A stretch of 38,082 bases of DNA from a virus. Each line of letters begins with the position of its first letter. Position 1 is the stretch's first letter. Below are positions 8,092 to 15,735 of this stretch, in pieces. The DNA lies in IMG/VR virus record IMGVR_UViG_3300032020_000028, positions 1-38,082 of that record; one strand, given 5' to 3'. Made by a program: the position numbers and the translations under genes. The notes beneath the pieces were generated by a model, which made no database searches, had not been told where the DNA came from, and saw only the letters and a list, made by a program, of their open reading frames with translations.

Positions 8092-10502
8092 GAAACACCA
8101 CCTTTAACTTTCAACGCATCTTTAGTATATTTTTCAGGATTCACAAAACCTTCTGTTTTACGTTTCATACAATAGCGTAAAGTACTACCAGTAATATAAC
8201 CAATTGGAGTATCAACACGAACATCTCCTTTAACATTTATATTTATAGTTGACGACATTCCATAATAATGTGTCTCATAATTACCTCCCTTAACCTTTAT
8301 AATTGCATAATCCATTCCACACTCTTCTACTGTACCATCATGAGTTGCATATACAGTAGCTGTTTTCATTGCAACAGGTTTCAAATCAATACCTCTTGGC
8401 ATAAGTTCTTCTTTAGATGTTTTTTCTCCAACTACCGTTCTAGTCCGTGTTTTTACCCCGTACCCAGCTTCAATTACATATGGTTGTGCTCTAAGAGGCC
8501 AATAAAGTGGATCATCTTTACTTCCTTTTGAATCAACTGTTTCGTGAGTTTCTATAGTTTCCATTGATACATTTCCTTCTCCAACTTCTCCATCAACAGC
8601 TGGGTGTGCAACATAAGATAAAAGTTCTGGTAAAGATTCCCAAGGTTTTCTTCCATAAGTTAAACCTAAAGTAGTATTAAAACTTTCACCAAAAGTAAAA
8701 CTATGAGCAATTGAATTAACATAATATATCATATTTCGGGATGGAATATACACAGGCATTGCCATTTTTATTTCAGGTCTACCAACAATAATGACTGTTC
8801 CTGTATTTCTTTCAGCAAGTACTCTAAAAAGTAATGATTGGGCATAATAATAACAATCAGCTGAAGTTCTTACAAACGGATGACTTACGGTAATCATTCT
8901 CCTACCATATTTCAAAATAAGACCTTTATCTTCATAATAATTCACAAGATTTAGTGGATACTGTTCTCCCTCAACATAATCTTGCTGACCAACAACTAAA
9001 ATTGAAGTAATTATTGGCTCATCAGTTTCAGTAAAATTCCAACTAATAATATCATCATCCTTTAAAACATAAATTTCTGGTATATCAGAAGTCAAAATAT
9101 GACGATTATCAAAACGTGGTTGATGATACCAAATATCCCCGTTTTGATCAGCATAAAATTCAAAAAGGGTTGTTTTTGCTAATTCATAGCAAATATCCAA
9201 ATGAGTTACATATTCATTTTCATAATTTACAGTAGCTAAATTCCCTACAAACATTTTGTATGGGGTTGTAACCAATTCTTCGTGTTCATTATATTGCTTT
9301 TTTTCAGTAGGAATTTGAATATGTACTCTTGATGTTGAAAATAACTTATCTAATTCAGATACATCTTCCCTTTCAATAATCCCAGAACGCATTGCTTTTG
9401 CGGCCTGTAATACCCCTAAAGCACCATCTTTTAAATATTTTTGGCCATAATCAAAAGTAACTGGAACAAGTGTATCTGGAGTACCTTCTGTAACATCAAG
9501 TAAAGCAGTTTCTGGACCTATTGTCGGATCATACTCAAATTCACCAACTCCTCTTACAAGAACATGTTCACTATCTAATCCCCCAAAAATTAAAAGGCGT
9601 ATTATTTCCCAAGGTTCCAGAAGAACAAACCTTTTTGACCAAACTCTCACAGTATCAGGTCCGGAATCTGGTAATTTTTCAGTCAAAATTGATGGATTTA
9701 CATTAGCTAAAGTCATTTTCAACCATTTAGTAACATCTTCTCCTGAAATTATTAATTTTGAAAAATTTTCAGTATAATCATCAGACACAGAATTCACAAT
9801 TCCAGTAAAAGCAGTAATAAAATCATATGGATGTTTTTCAGTTTCAAATCTTTTAGAAAATAAAATTACAACTCTATCCATTGGATGAAAAACACATCTT
9901 CCCTGTTCAACCATTCCTCCATGTTTTTCATACAAATCTAAATTTGGAAGAGAGCCACTTACAACATTCTCAAGGTCTTTTCCAGACAATACCACAAACT
10001 CATCTACAACATCTAAATTTTCTTTTCCGTGAGCTTTTAACCAGTTTTTATCATTAGCCCTTTTCCAGTAACCAATAGCCCCATCTTTTTTATTTTGATA
10101 TCTTTCTAACGTACAAATAGAACCATCGGGAAGTATCCAAAAACGTTTAAATTCTTCGTGATTTAACCATTCTAAAGCATTTTTATAAGGATATACAGAT
10201 TTCTGTCGAGCAGCCGTTTCCGGCTGTAGATTAAAAGGAGATTCGTTTAAATTTTTGATTTCAAAAGCAGGATCATCTTTTATAAAATAACGTTCATTTT
10301 TGTTACTTAAAGTAATAGAAAAAGTTCCGGGTTGCTTAGTAATATTTAATTCTACTTTAATACTAATAACATCTCTTATTTCAGGAGCAATAATTTGTTT
10401 ACTATCTCTCAATTTTCCAGATCCTGTCCATTTTGGATCTAAAAAATAAACACGTGCTTCCGGCCAATAATGTTTAATTCTATGTTTTGTTAAATCAGTC
10501 AC
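8088..10502 (-). CDS. Baseplate hub protein with C-terminal degenerate M23 (LytM-like) domain
   Basis: This is the gp27/gpD-type hub that joins tube and spike. The beta-rich N-terminal half includes ISIKVELNITKQPGTFSITL and later SKLIISGEDVTKWLKMTL, a segment common in hub proteins. Residues about 700-804 resemble an M23/LytM fold (RGIDLKPV, VYATHDGTVEE, THYYGMSS, DTPIGYITGST). The first zinc histidine and the HxH pair are not present at the expected places, so it is probably not an active peptidase. I chose the GTG at 10502, giving 804 residues, because GGGGAG lies about 8 nt upstream and the start overlaps the preceding stop by a few bases. An upstream in-frame TTG at 10523 would add seven residues and lacks such a site. 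The 3' end overlaps the spike gene. Confidence 0.82.
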   Translation of the reverse strand: MTDLTKHRIKHYWPEARVYFLDPKWTGSGKLRDSKQIIAPEIRDVISIKVELNITKQPGTFSITLSNKNERYFIKDDPAFEIKNLNESPFNLQPETAARQKSVYPYKNALEWLNHEEFKRFWILPDGSICTLERYQNKKDGAIGYWKRANDKNWLKAHGKENLDVVDEFVVLSGKDLENVVSGSLPNLDLYEKHGGMVEQGRCVFHPMDRVVILFSKRFETEKHPYDFITAFTGIVNSVSDDYTENFSKLIISGEDVTKWLKMTLANVNPSILTEKLPDSGPDTVRVWSKRFVLLEPWEIIRLLIFGGLDSEHVLVRGVGEFEYDPTIGPETALLDVTEGTPDTLVPVTFDYGQKYLKDGALGVLQAAKAMRSGIIEREDVSELDKLFSTSRVHIQIPTEKKQYNEHEELVTTPYKMFVGNLATVNYENEYVTHLDICYELAKTTLFEFYADQNGDIWYHQPRFDNRHILTSDIPEIYVLKDDDIISWNFTETDEPIITSILVVGQQDYVEGEQYPLNLVNYYEDKGLILKYGRRMITVSHPFVRTSADCYYYAQSLLFRVLAERNTGTVIIVGRPEIKMAMPVYIPSRNMIYYVNSIAHSFTFGESFNTTLGLTYGRKPWESLPELLSYVAHPAVDGEVGEGNVSMETIETHETVDSKGSKDDPLYWPLRAQPYVIEAGYGVKTRTRTVVGEKTSKEELMPRGIDLKPVAMKTATVYATHDGTVEECGMDYAIIKVKGGNYETHYYGMSSTININVKGDVRVDTPIGYITGSTLRYCMKRKTEGFVNPEKYTKDALKVKGGVS

Positions 10503-11313
10503 TCTTTCTCTCCCCCTCTGCAAGTTGTTTTAAATATTCTATGGTAGCAGTATTGCGTATAATATCTTGCTGGATCTCTTGTTGTGCACTACTAACGCTT
10601 GTTGCTTCATACTCAACAGCAAATTCTACTTTATATTCAAGCTGAAAAGGTTTTTCTCCAACTTCATCAAAACCAAAATTCCTCAAATGTCCTACATAAA
10701 TATTTTCTCTATATTCTAATCCTAACATTGTTACATTCCCAATAGATTGCTGTTCTTGGTCTTCATTATATAATTGTTCAAATTCTCTAAAAGCTTTATA
10801 AGCTTCAGAATTATCAACTGTAGGATTTTCATTTTTAATACGTGCTGTAAAAGACGTTGGTGTTATATTACCAGTAGTACCTCCAAATGAAATAAGTGTA
10901 ATATCTGGACCCCAATGTTGAAATTCAAATCCTCCCCTCGTTCTTATTCGAGTAATTAATTTACTCTTTACAATACTAATATTGCGAGGATTTACATGAA
11001 ATTTAAATGCAGCAGCAATATCAGAAGATTCTTCTTTTCCAGCCACAATAAATTTTTCATCATTTCTCATAATATAAGGAGTATTTGTTTTTGTCTCCCT
11101 ATAAACTCTGTAAACCATTCCTTCGTCTATTTTTTTAGTTAATATAGAATCATTAGTGCATTTATCCGTTTTACCTTCAATAATATATTCTGCTCCACGA
11201 GGAAATAAATTGTTATTACTTGTGGATACATTAATGTAACCTCTAACTGTTGCTTCTTTTTCCGGTGAAGGTGGACGTAATTTCCATATTCTTATTATTT
11301 CACGTTTTCCCAT
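10495..11313 (-). CDS. Baseplate inner protein / tail tube initiator-like
   Basis: The 272-residue protein contains FKFHVNPRNISIVKSK (residues about 104-119), followed by GGFEFQHWGPDITLISFGG and TG. This pattern is typical of baseplate proteins placed between tape measure and hub in contractile phages (gp53/LysM-like or tube-initiator class), where they nucleate tube assembly. A C-terminal helix with glutamates ends the protein. The ATG at 11313 has an AGAGGT site upstream. The 3' end overlaps the hub gene by 8 nt, indicating coupling. I infer the exact structural slot from gene order; the motif shows only that it is a baseplate protein. Confidence 0.7.
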   Translation of the reverse strand: MGKREIIRIWKLRPPSPEKEATVRGYINVSTSNNNLFPRGAEYIIEGKTDKCTNDSILTKKIDEGMVYRVYRETKTNTPYIMRNDEKFIVAGKEESSDIAAAFKFHVNPRNISIVKSKLITRIRTRGGFEFQHWGPDITLISFGGTTGNITPTSFTARIKNENPTVDNSEAYKAFREFEQLYNEDQEQQSIGNVTMLGLEYRENIYVGHLRNFGFDEVGEKPFQLEYKVEFAVEYEATSVSSAQQEIQQDIIRNTATIEYLKQLAEGERKSD

Positions 11314-11345
11314 AATTTTACCTCTTATTTTTACTTATATCAAAT

Positions 11346-13349
11346 TTATAGTCCAGGTTTAGGACCAGTAATTATTTGAATTCCAGTTGGTGATCGTAAC
11401 TTACCTAAAGCATTCTCCACTTCCTCAACAATAACACCCTTATCTACTTTCAAAATTAAAACAGGAGCACCAGCACCTAATCCAGCTAAAGCACCAAATC
11501 TAAAAGCTTCAAGAGGAGCAGCTTTTTGCTTTCTCTTTTCCATTTCACTTTTATATGCTGCATATTCAGTACCAATCATTGCTTCTAAAGCAGTTGGAAG
11601 TGGTAATTCTTTCCAACCTTTATATTTCTGCGCTTCTCCTAAAGCTTCTTTTGCAATACCTTTTTGACCTGTTCTATATGCTTCTTCAGCAAGAGTCAAC
11701 AGTGATATTACATGTCCTCTACTTCCTGGAGACTCTGCAATTTCTAATAACATTTGTTTTTGTTTTTGTTTTTCATTAAAATAATCAAAAGCTTTGTTAG
11801 TAGCTGTAAAAACTAATCCAGCTGTAATTAAACAAGCAGTGAATGCTGCCATTGGTCCTAACATCCCAGCAAATCCTGCAGCAACAGATCCAGCTGCCCC
11901 ACCCGCAGCACCAGCCCCTACAGCTCCACCAATTCCAATACCTCTCATAGCTAAAGCAGTCATTATTGCTCCAGGAGCAGCTCCAGCAGCAGCTCCAGCA
12001 ACACCACCTAATTCTCCCAATCCCTTAGATCTTAACCAATCCATAAACTGTGATAAAGGATAATACCATTCTCTCATATCCTTTGTATTTTGTTCCATTT
12101 GTTTACGTAAATCATTTATTGCTTTAGTAACTTCTCTTGCAACTGGTTTAGTTCCTTCCATAGCTTCTTTAACGGAAGAAACAAAAATTTTACTTCCTCC
12201 TTCTAATGCCCCACTAAGTCTTTTTTCAAAAAACTGATATTCCATACCTCCCCAAAATTGAGGAAATATTTCAGGTTTCACTTCTTTTGGAATATTCTTC
12301 ATTAATTCTTCTGCGCCAACTTTAAAAGCTCTCATAAACATACTGGGATCAAGACGATGTACCACATGCTGCATTTGCAGAGCACTTAATTCCATAAAAT
12401 GTGCTTCAGGTCCATATTGAGCTCTTGTAACCCCTTCTAATGCCCCCCGCATTCCTTCAGGCATTTCCCCAGCTGCCATTGCCCTACGCAACCCCATTGC
12501 CATCCTTACCCTTTCACCAAACCCTCCAGCAGTAAATTGCATTTGAGTGAGTGTTCGCATAGCTGATTGAGCTTCATTTATGGTTAAAGTACCTCGTTTT
12601 AAATCATCTACAAATAAATTTGTAACTCCCATAGCTCCACGAGTTGAAAGACCATACTGATGTAATTCAGAAGTTAATGAAAAAATGGCATTTTTATAAA
12701 GTTCAAATGGAATACGATTAGCAGCAGCGTTTACTGCCATTGTTTCATAAGAATCTCCAATTTCGTCAATATTCATTCCAAGTTGTTCATGCATGTAAAC
12801 AAAATCTCGCGGAAAAGATGCATTTATACCTAAAGAATATTTAATAAAAAGAGGAAGTATTTGATTTATTTCTTTTTCAGTTCCTTCTCTTTGTTCACGC
12901 ATTGTTAATATAAGTTCTTCAGCAGATTTTCTTGCGGCTTTACCACCCATTCCCGTCGCTTCAACTAATTGCTTGTAATAATTATTAATCGATATTGCAC
13001 CAATACCATATGCTCTATTTAATTCACTTTGTTTTCTTTCTATTTTATCTACTTCATCTAAGAAAGCTGACATACCCCCAACAGCATAACCCAAACCCCG
13101 AGTGAAATTTTGTAACTGTTGAGTACTTTCAAAAACAAGAGGACCTAATTGTTTAAGATTTTTACCAGCAAAACCTAATTGATTTAAAAATTGGGCTAAA
13201 TGTCCCCCAACAACTCCAAAGCTAACAGTTTTAAATAGCCCTCTTAAAGATGTTGAAAAAAGGTCAGCTCCAGCAGCAGCTGTTTTTCCAGCTGCTCCGG
13301 TTTTCCCAAATTCTTCTGCAAGTCCAGCTAATTCTTTTTCTCCAACCAT
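11346..13349 (-). CDS. Tape measure protein
   Basis: At 667 residues this is the longest helical protein of the tail cluster and sits between tail chaperones and baseplate genes, the usual place for a tape measure. It is alanine-, glycine- and leucine-rich. Amphipathic helices (about 50-110) are followed by predicted helical segments rich in QM/EE. A strongly hydrophobic Gly/Ala tract (about 450-520, including AGAAAGAAPGAIMTALAMRG) could insert in the host membrane during DNA delivery. No lysozyme or peptidase domain is evident. Tape measures span the tail lumen at roughly 1.5 angstrom per residue, so about 100 nm would be expected. AGGAG precedes the ATG. A rho-independent terminator lies only about 20 nt upstream of this gene. 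Confidence 0.85.
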   Translation of the reverse strand: MVGEKELAGLAEEFGKTGAAGKTAAAGADLFSTSLRGLFKTVSFGVVGGHLAQFLNQLGFAGKNLKQLGPLVFESTQQLQNFTRGLGYAVGGMSAFLDEVDKIERKQSELNRAYGIGAISINNYYKQLVEATGMGGKAARKSAEELILTMREQREGTEKEINQILPLFIKYSLGINASFPRDFVYMHEQLGMNIDEIGDSYETMAVNAAANRIPFELYKNAIFSLTSELHQYGLSTRGAMGVTNLFVDDLKRGTLTINEAQSAMRTLTQMQFTAGGFGERVRMAMGLRRAMAAGEMPEGMRGALEGVTRAQYGPEAHFMELSALQMQHVVHRLDPSMFMRAFKVGAEELMKNIPKEVKPEIFPQFWGGMEYQFFEKRLSGALEGGSKIFVSSVKEAMEGTKPVAREVTKAINDLRKQMEQNTKDMREWYYPLSQFMDWLRSKGLGELGGVAGAAAGAAPGAIMTALAMRGIGIGGAVGAGAAGGAAGSVAAGFAGMLGPMAAFTACLITAGLVFTATNKAFDYFNEKQKQKQMLLEIAESPGSRGHVISLLTLAEEAYRTGQKGIAKEALGEAQKYKGWKELPLPTALEAMIGTEYAAYKSEMEKRKQKAAPLEAFRFGALAGLGAGAPVLILKVDKGVIVEEVENALGKLRSPTGIQIITGPKPGL

Positions 13350-13367
13350 AAAACTCCTAATAATAAA

Positions 13368-13404
13368 TAAAAAAAGCAGGCAACTATAAAGTCACCTGCT
13401 TTTA
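13368..13404 (-). terminator. Rho-independent terminator just before tape measure gene
   Basis: On the minus strand AGCAGGTGACT and AGTTGCCTGCT form an 11-bp stem (two G-U pairs) around a TTAT loop. It is extended by three A-T pairs and followed by seven T residues. It closes the small-gene cassette at 13469-13881. The + strand reading also has a weak T run (TTTTA), so some bidirectional action is possible. Confidence 0.85.
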
Positions 13405-13468
13405 AAATTCTGTTTAAAGCTTGGGTATTACATAATAAAACTTTTTTTACCTAAAACATTTTAAACAC

Positions 13469-13678
13469 TTATTTAAGAAGTTCCAACATTTGAGGTTTAA
13501 ACAAGAGACGCCATGCTGATACTTCAGGTGTCGGATCTAATCTAACTTCAATAACACAAGGAGAAACAGTTCTTACTGTCCCTGTTTTTCCTACAGGCTC
13601 AACAATACCATAATCTTCATTATGAGCTTTTTCATTAATCCTAACTTTCATTCCTTTCTTTACTTCACCTTGTTTCAT
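13469..13678 (-). CDS. Small SH3/KOW-like protein of unknown function
   Basis: I do not recognise this 69-residue protein. It reads as a compact beta-barrel: an EVKKGMKVRIN strand, then GKTGTVRTVSP, then IEVRLD, a pattern like KOW or SH3-type small barrels. I place the start at the ATG at 13678 because GGAGGTAGTT precedes it directly. A longer in-frame ATG at 13690 would place the Shine-Dalgarno inside the coding region. A TATAAT-containing motif lies upstream and a terminator follows. It probably belongs to a separately transcribed cassette and is not a tail component, though this is inference. Confidence 0.7.
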   Translation of the reverse strand: MKQGEVKKGMKVRINEKAHNEDYGIVEPVGKTGTVRTVSPCVIEVRLDPTPEVSAWRLLFKPQMLELLK

Positions 13679-13704
13679 AACTACCTCCATATTTTATTGT
13701 TCAA

Positions 13705-13720
13705 TATATTATACACAAAA
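13705..13720 (-). promoter_or_regulatory. Candidate promoter -10 motif, copy 1
   Basis: The minus strand reads TTTTGTGTATAATATA, with TATAAT at 13713-13708 about 30 nt upstream of the ATG of the 69-residue gene. The same 16 bases recur at 13894-13909. No good -35 box is visible (TGATAC lies 18 nt upstream). The spacing leaves room for a short leader that includes the GGAGG site. Confidence 0.5.
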
Positions 13721-13734
13721 GGAAAGAAAAAGTA

Positions 13735-13881
13735 TCATTTATTAATATTTATCTTAAACTTATGCCCTTGAGCATTATACATTGTATAAGTTTTACGCGC
13801 GTTATTCTCAACATTAGGGTTTTCACAACGATTTCCTAATAAGTCAAGAATTATTATACAAATTATTAAAATTAACCACAT
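13735..13881 (-). CDS. Tiny membrane-anchored protein (48 residues)
   Basis: A short reading frame from ATG 13881 to TGA 13735 encodes MWLILIICIIILDLLGNRCE at its start, then a polar tail ending in asparagine- and lysine-rich sequence. Residues 2-15 form a hydrophobic helix of marginal length, so it may be a small inner-membrane peptide. The cysteine at 19 is not in a proper lipobox, so a lipoprotein is unlikely. A perfect AGGAGG lies 5 nt before the ATG. It occupies the gap between the second chaperone ORF and the 69-residue gene. Its function is unknown. Confidence 0.6.
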   Translation of the reverse strand: MWLILIICIIILDLLGNRCENPNVENNARKTYTMYNAQGHKFKININK

Positions 13882-13893
13882 ATATCCTCCTAT

Positions 13894-13909
13894 TATATTA
13901 TACACAAAA
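13894..13909 (-). promoter_or_regulatory. Candidate promoter -10 motif, copy 2
   Basis: An identical 16-base copy of TTTTGTGTATAATATA lies about 13 nt before the ATG of the 48-residue gene. A start site 7 nt after TATAAT would fall at the edge of the AGGAGG sequence. As a promoter for this gene it would give an unusually short leader. It could be a promoter or another kind of shared control site. Confidence 0.35.
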
Positions 13910-13921
13910 AAGGAGGGTTGG

Positions 13922-14551
13922 TTACGAATATTCTACTTCAACTTTATCTCCAGTATCTTCAAGATAATTTTGAGTTTGCTCATCAAACAAAACGTTCTCA
14001 CGTTTACTCTCTTCTGCTTCTTTCATATGAGCATATAAATCTTTATCCAACCAAGGTTTCAACATTTCAAATACATCCTTAATCAATTCATTTACATACT
14101 CATTTTTATCTCTTTTTTCTTCCATTAAATTAAAAAAAATCCACAATAATTGAGAATCATTATATTCTGACAAACGTAACACTTTATCAACCCCAACATG
14201 TTTTGAAATTTCCCAAACAAATTTAGATCGATTATCATTTTTTACAATATCTTTAATTAATTTATTTGAACTTTCAACCCACTCATCATAAAATTCTTTA
14301 TATTTTTTAAACAGAATATTAATTACAAACAAGCTCATAGATTTCAAAAACATTTCTTTTTCTTTTTGTGATTTATTTGGAAAAACAAGAGCCGTCGCCA
14401 AGAGTTTTATACTCTCCTCCAAAGTGTTCGGAAAGGGAGATATAACAATACGTAAAGAAATATCCCATTCTATTTTTTTAAAGGGTTTAATTGTTTTTGT
14501 AGGTAATCTATTTTCGAAAATTGCAGCTTTAATCTGTTCTTTACTCAACAT
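13922..14551 (-). CDS. Tail assembly chaperone, second ORF (possible frameshift extension)
   Basis: The 209-residue, mostly helical, charged protein lies between the first chaperone ORF and the tape measure. In many phages this position holds the longer, frameshift-made chaperone (lambda G-T, P2 E-E'). It has no obvious catalytic motif. Its frame is open upstream of the ATG all the way back to a slippery sequence inside the preceding gene, allowing a fusion of about 419 residues. A GGGAG site 5 nt before the ATG at 14551 also allows independent initiation. The assignment rests on order, size and the frameshift signal; sequence similarity was not tested. Confidence 0.65.
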   Translation of the reverse strand: MLSKEQIKAAIFENRLPTKTIKPFKKIEWDISLRIVISPFPNTLEESIKLLATALVFPNKSQKEKEMFLKSMSLFVINILFKKYKEFYDEWVESSNKLIKDIVKNDNRSKFVWEISKHVGVDKVLRLSEYNDSQLLWIFFNLMEEKRDKNEYVNELIKDVFEMLKPWLDKDLYAHMKEAEESKRENVLFDEQTQNYLEDTGDKVEVEYS

Positions 14552-14572
14552 TATATTCTCCCTAGTAGAAGG

Positions 14573-14608
14573 CGAGCAGCTTATTACTGCTCGTCTTCTT
14601 TCTTTTTC
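14573..14608 (-). promoter_or_regulatory. Predicted programmed -1 ribosomal frameshift signal
   Basis: In the 0 frame the heptamer G AAA AAG (14608-14602) is followed by an 8-nt spacer. A perfect 7-bp stem CGAGCAG/CTGCTCG (14593-14573) then encloses the stop codon in its 7-nt loop. The -1 frame has no stop between the heptamer and the ATG of the downstream ORF (17 codons) and is in phase with it. G AAA AAG is a weaker slippery heptamer than A AAA AAG. Confidence 0.6.
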
Positions 14609-15180
14609 ATAAAAGCAATAGCTTCTAACGAAGTAACTGCAGGATCAGGATTAGAGGCCAAATTTAAATCCTCTACCTTCTTTATTTCTTTTGCAACTTT
14701 TTCAACAACCTTCTCAGCTTCCTGTTTCTCTTTTTCCTGTAAATTTTCCGGAGGAATATTGCCTCCTAATAACCTCGTTTGGTGCTCGACATCCAACCTA
14801 TTGTATTCATCCTCAAGTTTATTTACAACAACCTGATCCCACTTTCTTATAAGAATTTTTTTGTATTCCAATAATGAAACAACATTTTCACCATCAAGAT
14901 TATGTTCCTTATTATAAGCATCAAGCTGTTCTTGAGTTACAAATGGTTCATTATTAATTTTAATAATACATCGTGCAAGCAACTCAGCTTTAATTATCCA
15001 TGGTATAGTCCCTAATGGAAAATTTACAACAGCATTTGAAATTTCAATATTCTGCCCAACATCTAATAATTCAATTTCAAATTCCCAATCTTTTATTTGC
15101 GATCCATTCCAAGCTTTGAAGGGTTTAACTTTTGTTTTACCCATCCGTGTAATATAAGACAACACCTCACCGTAATTCAT
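14584..15180 (-). CDS. Tail assembly chaperone, first ORF
   Basis: The 198-residue protein follows the tube gene directly. It has a beta-rich start (KPFKAWNGSQIKDWEFEIEL), a helical middle with LLARCIIKINNEPF and LEYKKILIRKWDQVVVNKLEDEY, and an acidic/lysine-rich C-terminal tail. This matches tail chaperones that bind the tape measure and help tube polymerisation. AGGAGG precedes the ATG at 15180. The last codons contain a likely -1 frameshift site that would add the downstream ORF's residues. The short form would dominate, as in lambda gpG. The family call is from pattern and position. Confidence 0.72.
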   Translation of the reverse strand: MNYGEVLSYITRMGKTKVKPFKAWNGSQIKDWEFEIELLDVGQNIEISNAVVNFPLGTIPWIIKAELLARCIIKINNEPFVTQEQLDAYNKEHNLDGENVVSLLEYKKILIRKWDQVVVNKLEDEYNRLDVEHQTRLLGGNIPPENLQEKEKQEAEKVVEKVAKEIKKVEDLNLASNPDPAVTSLEAIAFMKKKEDEQ

Positions 15181-15213
15181 CTTTACCTCCTTTTACTTTT
15201 ATAAATCTATAAA

Positions 15214-15693
15214 TTATGAAACTCTTGTTGGTCTCACAGTCATAGTCTCAACATTTGTAATAGCACCAGTTGCTATTGTTTTCCCCCAATCAGTAATCCA
15301 ACAATCCTCATAATTTAAATAAGCAACTCCAGCATTTCCATCTGCGGATCCTGGAGGACCTGTTATTGAATCATTAGGTACATCTAATGGAAAATGTATG
15401 GCTTCTTTAATATCCAAAGCTCTAACCTGATTTTGAATATCCTTGGTGACTATTCCAAAATGGTCAAACAAAGCTTTATTATATAATCTAACTTTCTCTA
15501 ACCGAATCGTATAATCTGTTACTCCAGGAACAATTTCTTTTATTTGACCACCGTTAGTAGCTATTTCACGAATAATATCAACAGTTCTTGTTTGAGTTGG
15601 ATTAAAACTACGAAGAGTGCCTACCTGAACTCCATCTATGGTAATCTCGTAAGAATACCAAACCTCGCTGTCTGTTTTAGGTAATCTCGCCAT
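15214..15693 (-). CDS. Tail tube protein
   Basis: The 159-residue protein comes right after the sheath and before the chaperones, the canonical tube slot. It is beta-rich: YEITIDGVQVGTLRSFNPTQ, then a VTDYTIRLEKVRLYNKALFD segment seen in myovirus tube proteins, and a final TNVETMTVRPTRV strand. Tube proteins stack as hexameric rings inside the sheath and carry DNA. GGAGGTGAACA precedes the ATG, which suggests high expression. The length is normal for the family. Confidence 0.85.
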   Translation of the reverse strand: MARLPKTDSEVWYSYEITIDGVQVGTLRSFNPTQTRTVDIIREIATNGGQIKEIVPGVTDYTIRLEKVRLYNKALFDHFGIVTKDIQNQVRALDIKEAIHFPLDVPNDSITGPPGSADGNAGVAYLNYEDCWITDWGKTIATGAITNVETMTVRPTRVS

Positions 15694-15735
15694 TGTTCAC
15701 CTCCGATAATTTTTTAATTTTCATTTACTAACCAA

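Noticed and set aside
11794-12063. Plus-strand Ala/Pro-rich open frame
   Set aside because: It is the antisense of the Gly/Ala tract of the tape measure protein.
13735-13881. Lipoprotein signal in the 48-residue protein
   Set aside because: The residues before the cysteine (GNRC) do not fit a lipobox.
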